Shown: positions 16,227 through 24,930 of the stretch, one piece after another
How the letters are laid out: each line of letters begins with the position of its first letter
Numbering within the stretch: position 1 is the stretch's first letter
NCBI RefSeq assembly: GCF_003583725.1
Contig: NZ_QXTF01000001.1
Coordinates: forward strand, 992,001 to 1,056,000
Direction: 5' to 3'
Source: Sphingomonas edaphi
Lineage (GTDB): Bacteria > Pseudomonadota > Alphaproteobacteria > Sphingomonadales > Sphingomonadaceae
Length of the DNA stretch: 64,000 nt
Notes under the pieces: model-generated
Databases searched by the model: none
The model's input: the letters and a program-made list of their open reading frames with translations, nothing else
Told to the model about the DNA's origin: nothing
Translations under genes and position numbers: made by a program

Positions 16227-18053
16227 TCAATTCTTGTCGAACAGCGCTGCAAGCTGTTCGATCAGCGCGCCGCCGAGCTGCTCTGCGTCCATGATCGTTA
16301 CCGCTCGCGAATAATAGCGCGTGACGTCATGTCCGATGCCGATTGCCGCGAGCTCGACCGACGATCGGGATTCGATCCAGCCAATGACCTGCCGCAGATG
16401 GCGTTCCAAATACGTGCCGCCGTTGGCCGATGCGGTTGAATCGTCGACCGGAGCGCCGTCGCTGATGACCAGCAGGATCCGCCGCTCTTCCGGCCGCGCG
16501 ATGAGCCGGTTGTGCGCCCACAGCAGCGCTTCCCCGTCGATATTCTCCTTCAACAACCCCTCGCGCATCATCAGCCCCAGGCTTCGCCGCGCATGGCGGT
16601 AAGGCTGGTCGGCGCGCTTGTAGATGATGTGACGGAGGTCGTTTAGCCTACCGGGATTGGGTGGCCGCCCTTCGGACAGCCAGTATTCCCGGCTCTGGCC
16701 GCCCTTCCATCCGCGTGTAGTGAAGCCGAGGATTTCCGTCGCGACACCGCAGCGCTCCAGCGTCCGCGCCAAGACGTCCGCGCAGGTCGCTGCGATGGAG
16801 ATCGGCCGGCCTCGCATCGAACCGCTATTGTCGATCAGCAGGCTGACGACCGTATCTTTGAATTCGGTGTCGCGCTCGACCTTGTAGCTTAAGCTGTGCC
16901 CGGGGGACACGACGACGCGGGCCAGCCGCGCCGCGTCGAGTAGCCCTTCCTCTTGGTCGAAGTCCCAGCTGCGAGCCTGCTGTGCCATCAGGCGCCGCTG
17001 CAACCGGTTGGCTAGCCGCGTTACTACGCCGCCAAGGCTGGCCATCTGCTGGTCGAGGTAGCCACGGAGCCGGTTCAATTCTTCCTCGTCGCACAGTTCG
17101 CTGGCGCCGACGATCTCGTCGAACCGCGTCGTGAACGGCTTGTAGTCGGTGGTCGGTTCGTCCGGCCAATTGCGCCGTTGCGGGTTGGCGCGCGCCTGGT
17201 CGGCCCCCTCGTCGCCCGATGTTGCCTCGCCCTCGTCCGTGTCGGCCTCGCTATCGGTCGACTCGTCATCGCCCTCGTCGCGCTCGACTTCCTCGGAACG
17301 CATCTCCATGTCGCCACCTGCGGCGCCGTCGCTGTCGACATCATCCGCCTCGTCCGGCCCCTGGTCGTCGCCCTGGTCGTCGTCGCCGCCCTCATCCGGT
17401 GTCTCGTCGGCCGGCTCGTCAGCGTCGGCAAGTTCAAGGTCTTCCAGCAGGCGACGTGCAAGGGTTGCGAAAGCGGCCTGGTCATCGATAGTCAGCGCCA
17501 GCGCATCAAGCTCGTTGCCAGCCTTTTCCTCGATCCACGGCGCGATCAGCTGCAGCCCCTTCGTAGCCGCCGCCGGTGGCGCCTCACCGGTTAGTCGCTG
17601 TCGGGCGAGAAGCCCGACCGCGGTCGCCAATGGCACTTCCTCCGCAGTCCGTGCGCGGATGATCGCGTCGGCCCGAACTCGCGCTTCGACGAGGTCGCCC
17701 AAGTTTGCCCGCACTCCGTCCATTGCCTTCGCGCCCAGCGCTTCGACCCGCGCCGATTCCAGCGCATCGAACACCGCTCGCGCATCGCCGTCAGCATGGG
17801 GCGCGCGCGTAGCGTGTAGTGTTGCATCATGATGGCGCAGGCGCAGCGCGACAGCATCCGCCGCGCCGCGCGCTTCAGCCAACAGGCGCGGCTCAAGCGA
17901 AGGGCCGGGCGACACGACGCGGGCAACCTTGCCACTCGACTGCCCGGCCGCCTCAGATGCGAACACAACGTCCGCGTCGGCATCGCGGCCGATGGCGCGA
18001 ACGGCGCCGGCCAGCACCGAGCGAAACCGGTCTAGTGGACTCGAGACGGCCAT
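16227..18053 (-). CDS. cobT: CobT-type cobaltochelatase subunit (VWA domain)
   Basis: 608 residues. An N-terminal helical domain is followed by a very acidic Asp/Glu-rich linker (about residues 200-300) and a C-terminal VWA-like domain with the metal-ion site D-N-S-G-S-M-R-G near residue 395. This is the CobT layout: with CobS it forms the AAA+/VWA chaperone of the aerobic cobaltochelatase whose catalytic subunit is CobN. No cobN or other B12 synthesis gene is in the window, so cobalt insertion here is not shown; a general MoxR/VWA-type role is possible. The start lies 7 bp after the cobS stop. Confidence 0.85.
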   Translation of the reverse strand: MAVSSPLDRFRSVLAGAVRAIGRDADADVVFASEAAGQSSGKVARVVSPGPSLEPRLLAEARGAADAVALRLRHHDATLHATRAPHADGDARAVFDALESARVEALGAKAMDGVRANLGDLVEARVRADAIIRARTAEEVPLATAVGLLARQRLTGEAPPAAATKGLQLIAPWIEEKAGNELDALALTIDDQAAFATLARRLLEDLELADADEPADETPDEGGDDDQGDDQGPDEADDVDSDGAAGGDMEMRSEEVERDEGDDESTDSEADTDEGEATSGDEGADQARANPQRRNWPDEPTTDYKPFTTRFDEIVGASELCDEEELNRLRGYLDQQMASLGGVVTRLANRLQRRLMAQQARSWDFDQEEGLLDAARLARVVVSPGHSLSYKVERDTEFKDTVVSLLIDNSGSMRGRPISIAATCADVLARTLERCGVATEILGFTTRGWKGGQSREYWLSEGRPPNPGRLNDLRHIIYKRADQPYRHARRSLGLMMREGLLKENIDGEALLWAHNRLIARPEERRILLVISDGAPVDDSTASANGGTYLERHLRQVIGWIESRSSVELAAIGIGHDVTRYYSRAVTIMDAEQLGGALIEQLAALFDKN

Positions 18054-18060
18054 TCCGGCC

Positions 18061-19065
18061 TCAAGCGCGGTGCGCGATGCTTTCGGGCAAGTCGGTCCCG
18101 AACACCCGCTGATAATATTCCGCGACCAGCGGCCGCTCGCTCTCGTCGCACTTGTTAAGGAAGCTCAGCCGAAAGGCGAAGCCAACATCGCCAAAGATCA
18201 AGGCGTTCTGCGCCCAGCTGATCACCGTGCGTGGGCTCATAACAGTCGAAATGTCGCCGTTGATGAAGCCTTGACGAGAAAGGTCGGCGACCTTGACCAT
18301 TTTTTCTACCGTCTGCTTGCCGTCCTTGCTGTCATATTCGCCTGACTTGGCAAGGACGATCTGCGCCTCGGTCGCGGCCGGCAGGTAGTTCAGTGTCGTG
18401 ACGATATTCCAACGATCGAGCTGGCCCTGATTGAGCGCCTGAGTGCCGTGATAAAGCCCGCTGGTATCACCCAGGCCAATTGTATTGGTTGTCGCGAACA
18501 GGCGAAACCACGGGTTCGGCCGGATCACGCGATTCTGGTCGAGCAGCGTGAGCTTGCCGTCGGTTTCCAGCACGCGCTGGATGACGAACATCACGTCGGG
18601 GCGGCCGGCGTCATACTCGTCGAATACCAGCGCCACCGGATGCTGCAGCGCCCACGGGAGCAGACCTTCCCGGAATTCCGTCACCTGCTGCCCGTCCTGG
18701 AGGACGATCGCATCGCGACCAACAAGATCGATGCGGCTGATATGAGCGTCAAGGTTGATGCGAATGCACGGCCAATTCAGGCGCGCGGCGACCTGCTCAA
18801 TATGGGTCGACTTGCCGGTGCCGTGATAGCCCTGAACCATCACGCGACGATTGCGAGCGAAGCCAGCGCAGATTGCCATCGTCGTGTCGGGATCGAATAC
18901 ATAAGCCGGATCGAGGTCCGGCACCCGCTCATCCGCTTCGCTGAACGCCGGCACTTCCAGGTCGCTGTCGACCCCGAATGCGTCGCGAACCTTCACCATT
19001 TTGTCGGGCGAGGCGAGGATCGTATCGCTGCGGCTGTCCAGCGTAACGTTGGGGATGTCGGTCAT
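18061..19065 (-). CDS. cobS: CobS-type cobaltochelatase AAA+ subunit
   Basis: 334 residues. A MoxR-class AAA+ ATPase: Walker A is G-Y-H-G-T-G-K-S-T near residue 80, Walker B is V-A-L-V-F-D-E-Y-D near 145, and sensor 1 lies in F-A-T-T-N-T near 192. An N-terminal segment with V-R-D-A-F-G-V-D is typical of CobS. It partners CobT in the next gene. Only 31 bp separate it from the HxlR-type gene upstream on the same strand, so its own promoter would lie in or beyond that gene. Confidence 0.88.
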   Translation of the reverse strand: MTDIPNVTLDSRSDTILASPDKMVKVRDAFGVDSDLEVPAFSEADERVPDLDPAYVFDPDTTMAICAGFARNRRVMVQGYHGTGKSTHIEQVAARLNWPCIRINLDAHISRIDLVGRDAIVLQDGQQVTEFREGLLPWALQHPVALVFDEYDAGRPDVMFVIQRVLETDGKLTLLDQNRVIRPNPWFRLFATTNTIGLGDTSGLYHGTQALNQGQLDRWNIVTTLNYLPAATEAQIVLAKSGEYDSKDGKQTVEKMVKVADLSRQGFINGDISTVMSPRTVISWAQNALIFGDVGFAFRLSFLNKCDESERPLVAEYYQRVFGTDLPESIAHRA

Positions 19066-19096
19066 GCAATCGCCTTAAGCGGAAGTAGGCCGCGCC

Positions 19097-19786
19097 TCAA
19101 CTGGCCGGGACCGGCGCCTTGGGCGGCAATTCGAACAAATCGACGAACCGGTCGAGCAGGGCCTTGTCGCCCGACCATTCAATTAGGTCACAAGTTGCCT
19201 TGCCATAAAGGACCGCGGCAAGATTGGCCGGCGGATTGGCAGCGATGGTCAGCGATGCATCCGCCGCTTCGCCGCGGACGATGTCGATCTCGCCACCGTG
19301 GATGCGGGCGACATAACTGTCATGGCCGAACTGAAAGTTGATTACGGCGTTCAGCCCTTTGACTTTCTCCCGATCGAACATCGTACGCATCGATAGTAGG
19401 ATCGAAACGCCGCTGATCGGCAAGGTGGGATCGTGGCTGGGACTTCGAGCTGCCCAGCGGCCCAGGGTCTGGATGATCGGTTCCGCTTCAAGCCCCCATT
19501 CGGTTGCCTCATATACCTGCACATTTGCCGGCGGGGGCAGCCTGCGCTTCACAACCAGCCCGCGAGCCTCCAATTCCGACAGTCGCTGGGTGAGCACGTT
19601 GGCGCTGATGCCAGGCAGGTCGGCGCGAAGCTGGGAGAAACGCCTCGCCCCTAGCATTAGTTCGCGCAGCACCAGCAGGGCCCAGCGCTCGCCGATCAGT
19701 GCGAGACCATGGGCGGTTCCACACGCATCGTCATATCTCCGCTTCTCTTCGCCCTGCCGCACATTGGTTATCTTTTCTGACTTCAT
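19097..19786 (-). CDS. HxlR-type winged-helix regulator fused to an SCP2-like domain
   Basis: 229 residues. An HxlR-type winged helix (about 20-110) has C22 in D-D-A-C-G-T-A-H, I-G-E-R-W-A-L-L-V-L-R-E-L at about 31-43 and V-L-T-Q-R-L-S-E-L-E-A-R-G-L-V. The C-terminal ~100 residues resemble a sterol-carrier (SCP2-like) fold, with A-D-A-S-L-T-I-A-A-N-P-P-A-N. In HypR and YodB of Bacillus, a Cys near the HTH senses oxidants or electrophiles; C22 is placed similarly, but sensing is inference. The gene is divergent from the six-gene VOC/GST operon starting at 19849, with 62 bp between, so control of that operon is likely. Confidence 0.82.
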   Translation of the reverse strand: MKSEKITNVRQGEEKRRYDDACGTAHGLALIGERWALLVLRELMLGARRFSQLRADLPGISANVLTQRLSELEARGLVVKRRLPPPANVQVYEATEWGLEAEPIIQTLGRWAARSPSHDPTLPISGVSILLSMRTMFDREKVKGLNAVINFQFGHDSYVARIHGGEIDIVRGEAADASLTIAANPPANLAAVLYGKATCDLIEWSGDKALLDRFVDLFELPPKAPVPAS

Positions 19787-19848
19787 GGTTGCATTTTATG
19801 ACTGTTGCCCGCAAAAGACAAGCCAGCCGAGTCGCGAGGAGGCTGCCA

Positions 19849-20301
19849 GTGCCGAAAATGATTTTCGTGAACCTGCCGGTCACCGACCTGGCGCGCTCAA
19901 CTGCCTTTTATGAGGCGATTGGGGGCACCATAAATCCCCTGTTTTCGAACGAGCAGGCAACCGCAATCGTGTTGAGCGATGCGATTTACGTCATGCTTCT
20001 GACCCACGATTTCTACCGGACCTTTACCAAGAAGGACGTCATTGACGCCCACCGCACGAGCGGCGTGCTGCTAGCCATTTCCTGCGACAGCAAAGCCGAC
20101 GTCGACGCAATGATCGACAAGGCGGTCAGCGCCGGAGGCAAGGGCGACCCGGGGCCGAAGCAGGAGTTTGGCGAACTAATGTACGGCCGGAGCTTCGAAG
20201 ACCCCGACGGCCATCATTGGGAACCAAACTGGATGGCTCCTCAAGCCATTCAAGGAGGCGCGGAAGCCTTGACGAAGGCAGAAGCGCCAGCTGGAAAATA
20301 G
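19849..20301 (+). CDS. VOC (glyoxalase/bleomycin-resistance) family protein
   Basis: 150 residues. A single vicinal-oxygen-chelate domain: F-V-N-L-P-V-T-D-L-A-R-S-T-A-F-Y near the start, L-A-I-S-C-D-S-K-A-D-V-D in the middle and F-E-D-P-D-G-H-H-W-E-P-N-W near the end, where E is the usual metal ligand. GTG 19849 was chosen over ATG 19858 because AGGAGG sits 6 bp upstream of the GTG. First gene of a tight operon of six. Substrate unknown; lyase, isomerase or binding roles are all possible in this superfamily. Confidence 0.82.
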   Translation: MPKMIFVNLPVTDLARSTAFYEAIGGTINPLFSNEQATAIVLSDAIYVMLLTHDFYRTFTKKDVIDAHRTSGVLLAISCDSKADVDAMIDKAVSAGGKGDPGPKQEFGELMYGRSFEDPDGHHWEPNWMAPQAIQGGAEALTKAEAPAGK

Positions 20302-20320
20302 ACCGAAGAGGAGAGGCTGG

Positions 20321-21043
20321 ATGACTTACATTGAAGGATTTGTCTGCGCGGTCCCCAACGCCAACAAGGAAGCATATCGCAAGCACGCGACAGACGCAGC
20401 GCCGCTATTCAAGGAATTTGGCGTCACGCGGATGGTCGAAAACTGGGGCGATGACGTGCCAAAAGGAAAGGTTACCGATTTCCAGGGTGCGGTTCAGGCC
20501 AAGGACGACGAGACGGTCGTGTTCTCCTGGTTCGAGTATCCCGACCGCGCGACGCGCGACGCAGCCAACGAAAAGATCATGAATGACCCGCGGATGAAGG
20601 ACATGGGCGCGAACATGCCGTTTGACGGAACGCGCATGATCTATGGTGGCTTCGAAAGTTTCGTCGACGAAAAGGCCAGTGGAACAACGGGATATACCGA
20701 CGGATATTTGCTGCCAGTTCCGGAAGGTAAGAGGGACGCCTATCGCGCGATGGCGCAAGACATGGCGGCCAAGTTCAAGGACATGGGCGCGCTGCGAGTG
20801 GTTGAGGCGTGGGGCGATGACGTGCCCGAGGGCAAGGTCACCGACTACAAGCGCGCGGTGAAGGCCGAGGACGGCGAGGGCATCGTCTATTCTTACGTCG
20901 AATGGCCCGACAAGGACACGCGCGACGCTGCGTGGGCCAAGATGATGAGCAACACCTCGATGCAAAACCAGGAAATGCCGTTCGACGGGAAGCGGATGTT
21001 CTGGGGAGGTTTCCGGCCGATTATCGATACCGCGGCTGAGTAA
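20321..21043 (+). CDS. Tandem DUF1428 protein (two fused copies)
   Basis: 240 residues made of two DUF1428 units, roughly 1-117 and 123-238. Both carry V-x-x-W-G-D-D-V-P-x-G-K-V-T-D, a W/Y-x-E-Y/W-P-D segment, and an M-P-F-D-G-x-R-M-x-x-G-G-F ending. Single DUF1428 proteins are about 115-120 residues, so this is an internal duplication. The fold is of the dimeric ferredoxin-like type; a fused pair would form an intramolecular dimer. Function unknown. It lies 19 bp after the VOC gene and 5 bp before the next. Confidence 0.85.
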   Translation: MTYIEGFVCAVPNANKEAYRKHATDAAPLFKEFGVTRMVENWGDDVPKGKVTDFQGAVQAKDDETVVFSWFEYPDRATRDAANEKIMNDPRMKDMGANMPFDGTRMIYGGFESFVDEKASGTTGYTDGYLLPVPEGKRDAYRAMAQDMAAKFKDMGALRVVEAWGDDVPEGKVTDYKRAVKAEDGEGIVYSYVEWPDKDTRDAAWAKMMSNTSMQNQEMPFDGKRMFWGGFRPIIDTAAE

Positions 21044-21048
21044 GGCCC

Positions 21049-21846
21049 ATGACCAATCCGATAGGCAGCTTCATCTGGTATGAGCTGATGAGTCCCGACC
21101 CCGCGGCTTCGAAGAAATTTTATGATGCCGTCGTAGGTTGGAACATCGCCGAAAACTCCGTAGCGCCCGGCATCGAATACCGGATGATCGGCCGGTCGGA
21201 CGGCGGCAATGCCGGCGGCGTGCTGACCCTGACTGACGAAATGCGGTTGGGAGGGGCCCGGCCCATTTGGCTCGGTTATCTGCACGTCGGCAATGTCGAC
21301 GAAGCAGTAGAGGCCATCAGTACGGATGGCGGGTCGGTGATGGTGGCTCCATGGGATCAGCCAGGCGTCGGTCGATTGGCGATGGTCACCGGACCGGAGG
21401 GCGCCCCCGTGTACTTGATGGATCCCATCCCGCCGGAAGGCCAGCCGGATGCGAAAAGCGATGTCTTTTCAGTCGACCGGCCACAGCACGTCCGTTGGAA
21501 CGAACTGTGGAGTAGCGATCCCAACCGATCGATCGACTTCTACAAGCGTCACTTCGGTTGGAGCCAAGAAGGTGACATGGATATGGGCGAAATGGGCAAA
21601 TACCACTTTGTCCAGCATGACGGGGTCGGGATCGGCGCCGTAATGCCAACCATGCCCGACATGCCCCGGTCCATGTGGAACTTCTATGTCGGCGTCGACG
21701 ACATCGACCGCGCAGCCGATGCCGTCCGCGCTGGCGGCGGGCAGGTCGTAAACGGCCCGATGGAAATTCCGGGCGGCGAATTTGCTTTCAATGGTGTCGA
21801 TCCGCAGGGCGCACTTTTCGGCTTGGTCGGACCCCGCCAGAAATAA
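21049..21846 (+). CDS. VOC family protein with two glyoxalase domains
   Basis: 265 residues with two VOC modules (about 5-125 and 140-262). Each begins with W-Y/N-E-L and P-D/N-x-S/A-x-x-F-Y: F-I-W-Y-E-L-M-S-P-D-P-A-A-S-K-K-F-Y and W-N-E-L-W-S-S-D-P-N-R-S-I-D-F-Y. Both end with G-x-x-x-x-L-M/G-x-P/G. Such two-domain forms are often called hydroxylases or lyases, but the activity is not known. Part of the HxlR-linked operon. Confidence 0.82.
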   Translation: MTNPIGSFIWYELMSPDPAASKKFYDAVVGWNIAENSVAPGIEYRMIGRSDGGNAGGVLTLTDEMRLGGARPIWLGYLHVGNVDEAVEAISTDGGSVMVAPWDQPGVGRLAMVTGPEGAPVYLMDPIPPEGQPDAKSDVFSVDRPQHVRWNELWSSDPNRSIDFYKRHFGWSQEGDMDMGEMGKYHFVQHDGVGIGAVMPTMPDMPRSMWNFYVGVDDIDRAADAVRAGGGQVVNGPMEIPGGEFAFNGVDPQGALFGLVGPRQK

Positions 21847-21856
21847 GGAATGGATG

Positions 21857-22366
21857 ATGGCTACCGAGAAAACGGAGAAGATGATCACGTGCCTTTGGTA
21901 TGACATCGGCGAAGCGCGCAAGGCTGCGGAATTCTACGCCAGCGTTTTTCCCGACAGCCAAGTCGGCGCAGCGTCGCAATCCGCGACCGATACGCCGTCG
22001 GGTCCCGAAGGCCAGGAATTGACCGTCGAATTCACTGTTTGCGGCAACCATTTCGTCGGCCTCAACGGGGGAGATAATTTCAAGCCGAACGAGTCGGTGA
22101 GCCTAATGGTCTACACCGACGACCAAGAAGAGACCGACCGGTACTGGAACGCCATCGTCGACAATGGCGGAGAGGAAAGCGTCTGCGGGTGGTGCAAGGA
22201 CAAGTGGGGTTATTCATGGCAGATCACGCCGCGCATGCTGATCGAGGCGACGACTAGCAGCGACCGCGCAGCCGCGAAGCGCGCGATGGATGCGATGATG
22301 AAGATGAAGAAAATCGACATCGCGAAGATCGCATCCGCGTTCAACGGCGAGACCGCCGATGCGTAA
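21857..22366 (+). CDS. PhnB-like VOC family protein
   Basis: 169 residues. It matches the PhnB / 3-demethylubiquinone-9 3-methyltransferase-like branch of VOC proteins: I-T-C-L-W-Y-D near the start, A-A-E-F-Y-A-S-V-F-P-D-S, E-L-T-V-E-F-T-V-C-G, and W-C-K-D-K-W-G-Y-S-W-Q-I-T-P. The C-terminal helix is Met/Lys-rich. The methyltransferase name is historical; no SAM site is present. ATG 21857 has AAGGA at 7-bp spacing; ATG 21854 is the alternative. Confidence 0.83.
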   Translation: MATEKTEKMITCLWYDIGEARKAAEFYASVFPDSQVGAASQSATDTPSGPEGQELTVEFTVCGNHFVGLNGGDNFKPNESVSLMVYTDDQEETDRYWNAIVDNGGEESVCGWCKDKWGYSWQITPRMLIEATTSSDRAAAKRAMDAMMKMKKIDIAKIASAFNGETADA

Positions 22367-23081
22367 AATCCGTGGGAGCGCTTTCGTCTCGCTAGACGGC
22401 GTAATGCAGGCGCCTGGCGGGCCCAGCGAGGATCCGACCGGCAACTTCACGCATGGTGGCTGGCTGCCGCAATTCTTCGACCATGAGGTCGGCGATGCGA
22501 TCGACCGCTTTTTCGAGGGTGACTATGCCCTTCTGCTCGGCCGCCGCACCTACGACATCTTTGCCGCTTACTGGCCTTATGTCGGCGGGGAAGCGACCGG
22601 CATCGGCGAGATCTTCGACCGCACAGGCAAAGACGAGGGGGAGCAAGCCGCTATCCAGATGGGCGAGGATTTCACTCGCGCCGACAAGTATGTGCTGACC
22701 CGAGGAGCGCCGGATCTGGGCTGGTCGAACAGCCACGGGGTCGGCAGCATCGATGAGCTGCAAGCGATCCGCAAAGGCGACGGTCCCGACCTCCTGATTC
22801 AGGGCAGCAGTACGCTCTATCCCCAACTTCTGCGCGAAGGCCTGCTCGATCAGCTGACCATCATGACGTTCCCGGTTGTCCTGGGAGCTGGCAAACGGCT
22901 GTTTGGCGACGGGACCCCTGCACGATCGCTGCGGCCGATCGATTACAAGATGACCCGGTCCGGCGCAGTTATCGCAACTTATGAACCGGCCGGTGGCGTC
23001 GGCCAGGATTGGGCCGGCCCGCAATCGAGCAGCCACCGCGAACGGGATCGGCAGGCGGCCATGGCGGAGGGTCGGTGGTGA
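22359..23081 (+). CDS. Dihydrofolate reductase-like / RibD C-terminal family protein
   Basis: 240 residues. The fold of dihydrofolate reductase-like bacterial proteins (RibD_C family): F-V-S-L-D-G-V-M-Q-A-P-G at residues 9-20, L-L-G-R-R-T-Y-D-I-F near 60, and L-L-I-Q-G-S-S-T-L-Y-P-Q-L-L near 145 with L-D-Q-L-T-I-M-T-F-P-V-V-L-G-A-G-K-R-L-F. It is likely an NADPH-dependent reductase. The C-terminal ~25 residues are polar and may be disordered. Its ATG lies inside the end of the PhnB-like gene (8-bp overlap). Confidence 0.83.
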   Translation: MRKIRGSAFVSLDGVMQAPGGPSEDPTGNFTHGGWLPQFFDHEVGDAIDRFFEGDYALLLGRRTYDIFAAYWPYVGGEATGIGEIFDRTGKDEGEQAAIQMGEDFTRADKYVLTRGAPDLGWSNSHGVGSIDELQAIRKGDGPDLLIQGSSTLYPQLLREGLLDQLTIMTFPVVLGAGKRLFGDGTPARSLRPIDYKMTRSGAVIATYEPAGGVGQDWAGPQSSSHRERDRQAAMAEGRW

Positions 23082-23728
23082 GCCTCGAACTCTTCGTCCA
23101 TCCCTTCAGTAGTTACAGTTGGAAGGCTCTCATTCCGCTTTGGGCGAATGAAACCCCCTTCGTCTATCGCAATGTCGATCCTGCTGACCCCAGCGGTATG
23201 GCCGACCTTAAAAAGGTCTGGCCAATCGGCAAATTTCCGGTGCTCGTCGACGATGGCGAGGTCATCCCCGAAGCAACGTGCATTATCGAGCATCTACAGG
23301 CCCGCCATCCCGGCCCAAACGTCTGGATTCCCGACGGTGCGGAGGGGCGGCGCGTGCGACTGCTCGACCGCTTTTTCGACTTGCACATCCAAGGCAACAT
23401 GCAGCCAGCAGTCAATCACGCCATTTGGCCCGACGGAGAAGGCCTGGCAGCGACGCGTGGCCGCGAAGCGCTGGACGTGGCGTACGACTGGCTTGAAGCG
23501 AATTTGGCGGAGGAAGGCTGGGCGGTCGGCAATCTTTTCACTCTCGCGGACTGCGCGGCGGCGCCAGCGCTTTTTTACGCAGACTGGGTACAGCCGATAG
23601 CCGAGGGTCGTCCTCGACTCGCCGCGTACCGGCGCCGGCTCCTCGCTTATCCCGCGGTATCGCGCGCAGTCGAGGAAGCGAGGCCGTACCGCCATTATTT
23701 TCCGCTCGGTGCACCCGACCGGGATTAG
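23078..23728 (+). CDS. Glutathione S-transferase family protein
   Basis: 216 residues. A thioredoxin-like N-terminal domain (L-F-V-H-P-F-S-S-Y-S-W-K-A at the start, K-F-P-V-L-V-D-D-G and I-P-E-A-T-C-I-I-E-H-L for glutathione binding) is followed by the helical GST domain with F-T-L-A-D-C-A-A-A-P. It should conjugate glutathione to electrophiles. The GTG at 23078 overlaps the preceding stop (GTGA) and has GGAGGG at 6 bp. Last gene of the HxlR-linked operon; its stop interlocks with the convergent gene. Confidence 0.85.
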   Translation: MSLELFVHPFSSYSWKALIPLWANETPFVYRNVDPADPSGMADLKKVWPIGKFPVLVDDGEVIPEATCIIEHLQARHPGPNVWIPDGAEGRRVRLLDRFFDLHIQGNMQPAVNHAIWPDGEGLAATRGREALDVAYDWLEANLAEEGWAVGNLFTLADCAAAPALFYADWVQPIAEGRPRLAAYRRRLLAYPAVSRAVEEARPYRHYFPLGAPDRD

Positions 23729-24024
23729 GTGACCAGATCGAAGGCTCCGAGGAAAACTTCCGTCCCCGAAATGCCCTCAAGCTCGGTATCGAGCGCCCGG
23801 TAAGCCACGCCCAGCGCCGACTGGAATCGTTCAAAATCCTCTCGCGTTCGCCAATAGTCCGCGGTGACGTAAGCGCCGTCTGATTCGCGCCACAGTTCGG
23901 TCTTCAGAAACCCTTCCGCGCTGCCGAACAGGCGCGCCCAATCCCCGTCGGCGCAATAAGCCTCAACGAACCGTTCCTCGGTCGCGGCCGGCACATCGAA
24001 GCGCCACAACCGCAGATGGGTCAT
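23725..24024 (-). CDS. ABM-like (antibiotic biosynthesis monooxygenase fold) protein
   Basis: 99 residues. L-R-L-W-R-F-D-V at the start, F-V-E-A-Y-x-x-x-G-D-W-A-R-L-F and Y-V-T-A-D-Y-W-R-T-R-E-D-F-E-R-F match the dimeric alpha-beta barrel family that includes ABM and heme-degrading monooxygenases. Whether it is catalytic is unknown. Its start overlaps the stop of the J-domain gene by 4 bp, so it is translated from the same message. Confidence 0.65.
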   Translation of the reverse strand: MTHLRLWRFDVPAATEERFVEAYCADGDWARLFGSAEGFLKTELWRESDGAYVTADYWRTREDFERFQSALGVAYRALDTELEGISGTEVFLGAFDLVT

Positions 24025-24605
24025 TGTCCCATGCCCGCGAATGCACGCGCGCCTTTAAGCGCATTGTAGGCCTCGATTACCTGCTGCAGTTTTTTCTCGT
24101 GCCGGCGGTCTCCGCCATTGCGATCGGGGTGGTAACGGCGAAGCAGGTCGGAATAGCGCTTGCGCAGGCCGCGGCGGTCAACGTCATCCTTCAGGCCAAG
24201 TACGCCGAGCGCATGCCGTTCCTTGGCGTTGAAACGATCGACTCGCTGACGCCGCGATTCTGGCCGGAAGCGCGCAGAAATCGCATCGAGTGGATCGGCG
24301 AAGTCGGTCCAGGCAGGACCGCGGTCGGCGCCATTGGTGGCGAAAGCGCGCGTGGCTCGCTCCCAGCCGGCGATCGGCGACTGGGCCGCCTCGATCTCCT
24401 CGGCGCTCATCCCTTCGAAGAAATTGTAGGCCGCGTTGTGCGCGCGCACATGCTCCAAGCACAGGAAGCTCCAAGTGCCAGGCCCATCGAAGTTGCCTGG
24501 CGAAATGGGCGCACGGAATTCGCCCGGCTCGCCGCAACCGGGCACCGCGCAGCGGTCCGTCGCCCCTTCAACCCGTCCATGCCACTTGGCCTGCCGTACC
24601 GTCAC
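24021..24605 (-). CDS. J-domain (DnaJ-like) protein
   Basis: 194 residues from the GTG at 24605. The N-terminal part has a possible zinc-binding set (C-A-V-P-G-C, then C-L-E-H with H further on). The C-terminal J domain (about 135-190) carries Y-S-D-L-L-R-R-Y-H-P-D-R-N-G-G-D with the H-P-D motif that stimulates Hsp70 ATPase. A TTG at 24623 would add six residues, but GAGG lies 5 bp before the GTG. It is divergent from bolA with a very short gap. In many alphaproteobacteria this gene precedes cobS-cobT; here other genes lie between. Confidence 0.82.
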   Translation of the reverse strand: MTVRQAKWHGRVEGATDRCAVPGCGEPGEFRAPISPGNFDGPGTWSFLCLEHVRAHNAAYNFFEGMSAEEIEAAQSPIAGWERATRAFATNGADRGPAWTDFADPLDAISARFRPESRRQRVDRFNAKERHALGVLGLKDDVDRRGLRKRYSDLLRRYHPDRNGGDRRHEKKLQQVIEAYNALKGARAFAGMGQ

Positions 24606-24642
24606 TTCTTCCTCGCGCTTCAAACACCTCTATATAGGAGCG

Positions 24643-24930
24643 ATGCAATCGACCGCCACCGGCCCCGTCGCCCGGGAAATCATCGAACGCCTGACGTCGG
24701 CGCTCGGCCCAACCAGCCTCGCCCTTGAAGATCAAAGTCATCACCATGTCGGCCATTCTGGCCACGATCCGCGCGGTGAAAGCCATTTTGCGTTGACCAT
24801 CGTCAGTCCCCAGTTCGAGGGCCTCGGCCGGGTGCAGCGACAACGCCGCGTCTATGCCGCGCTGGGCGAGTTGATGCGCGAACGCATCCACGCACTGACG
24901 ATAAAGGCACTGGCACCGGGAGAAAATTGA
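24643..24930 (+). CDS. bolA: BolA family protein
   Basis: 95 residues. I-I-E-R-L-T-S-A-L near the start, then S-H-H-H-V-G-H, G-E-S-H-F-A-L-T-I-V-S-P-x-F-E-G, R-V-Q-R-Q-R-R-V-Y-A-A-L and I-H-A-L-T-I-K-A are the BolA pattern. The conserved His could bind an iron-sulfur cluster with a monothiol glutaredoxin. ATG 24643 has TAGGAG upstream. The TGA overlaps the pirin ATG by one base. Confidence 0.88.
   Translation: MQSTATGPVAREIIERLTSALGPTSLALEDQSHHHVGHSGHDPRGESHFALTIVSPQFEGLGRVQRQRRVYAALGELMRERIHALTIKALAPGEN

Noticed and set aside
21857-22366. Naming the PhnB-like protein a ubiquinone methyltransferase
   Set aside because: It has only a VOC fold and no SAM-binding motif; that name is a known carry-over in this family.
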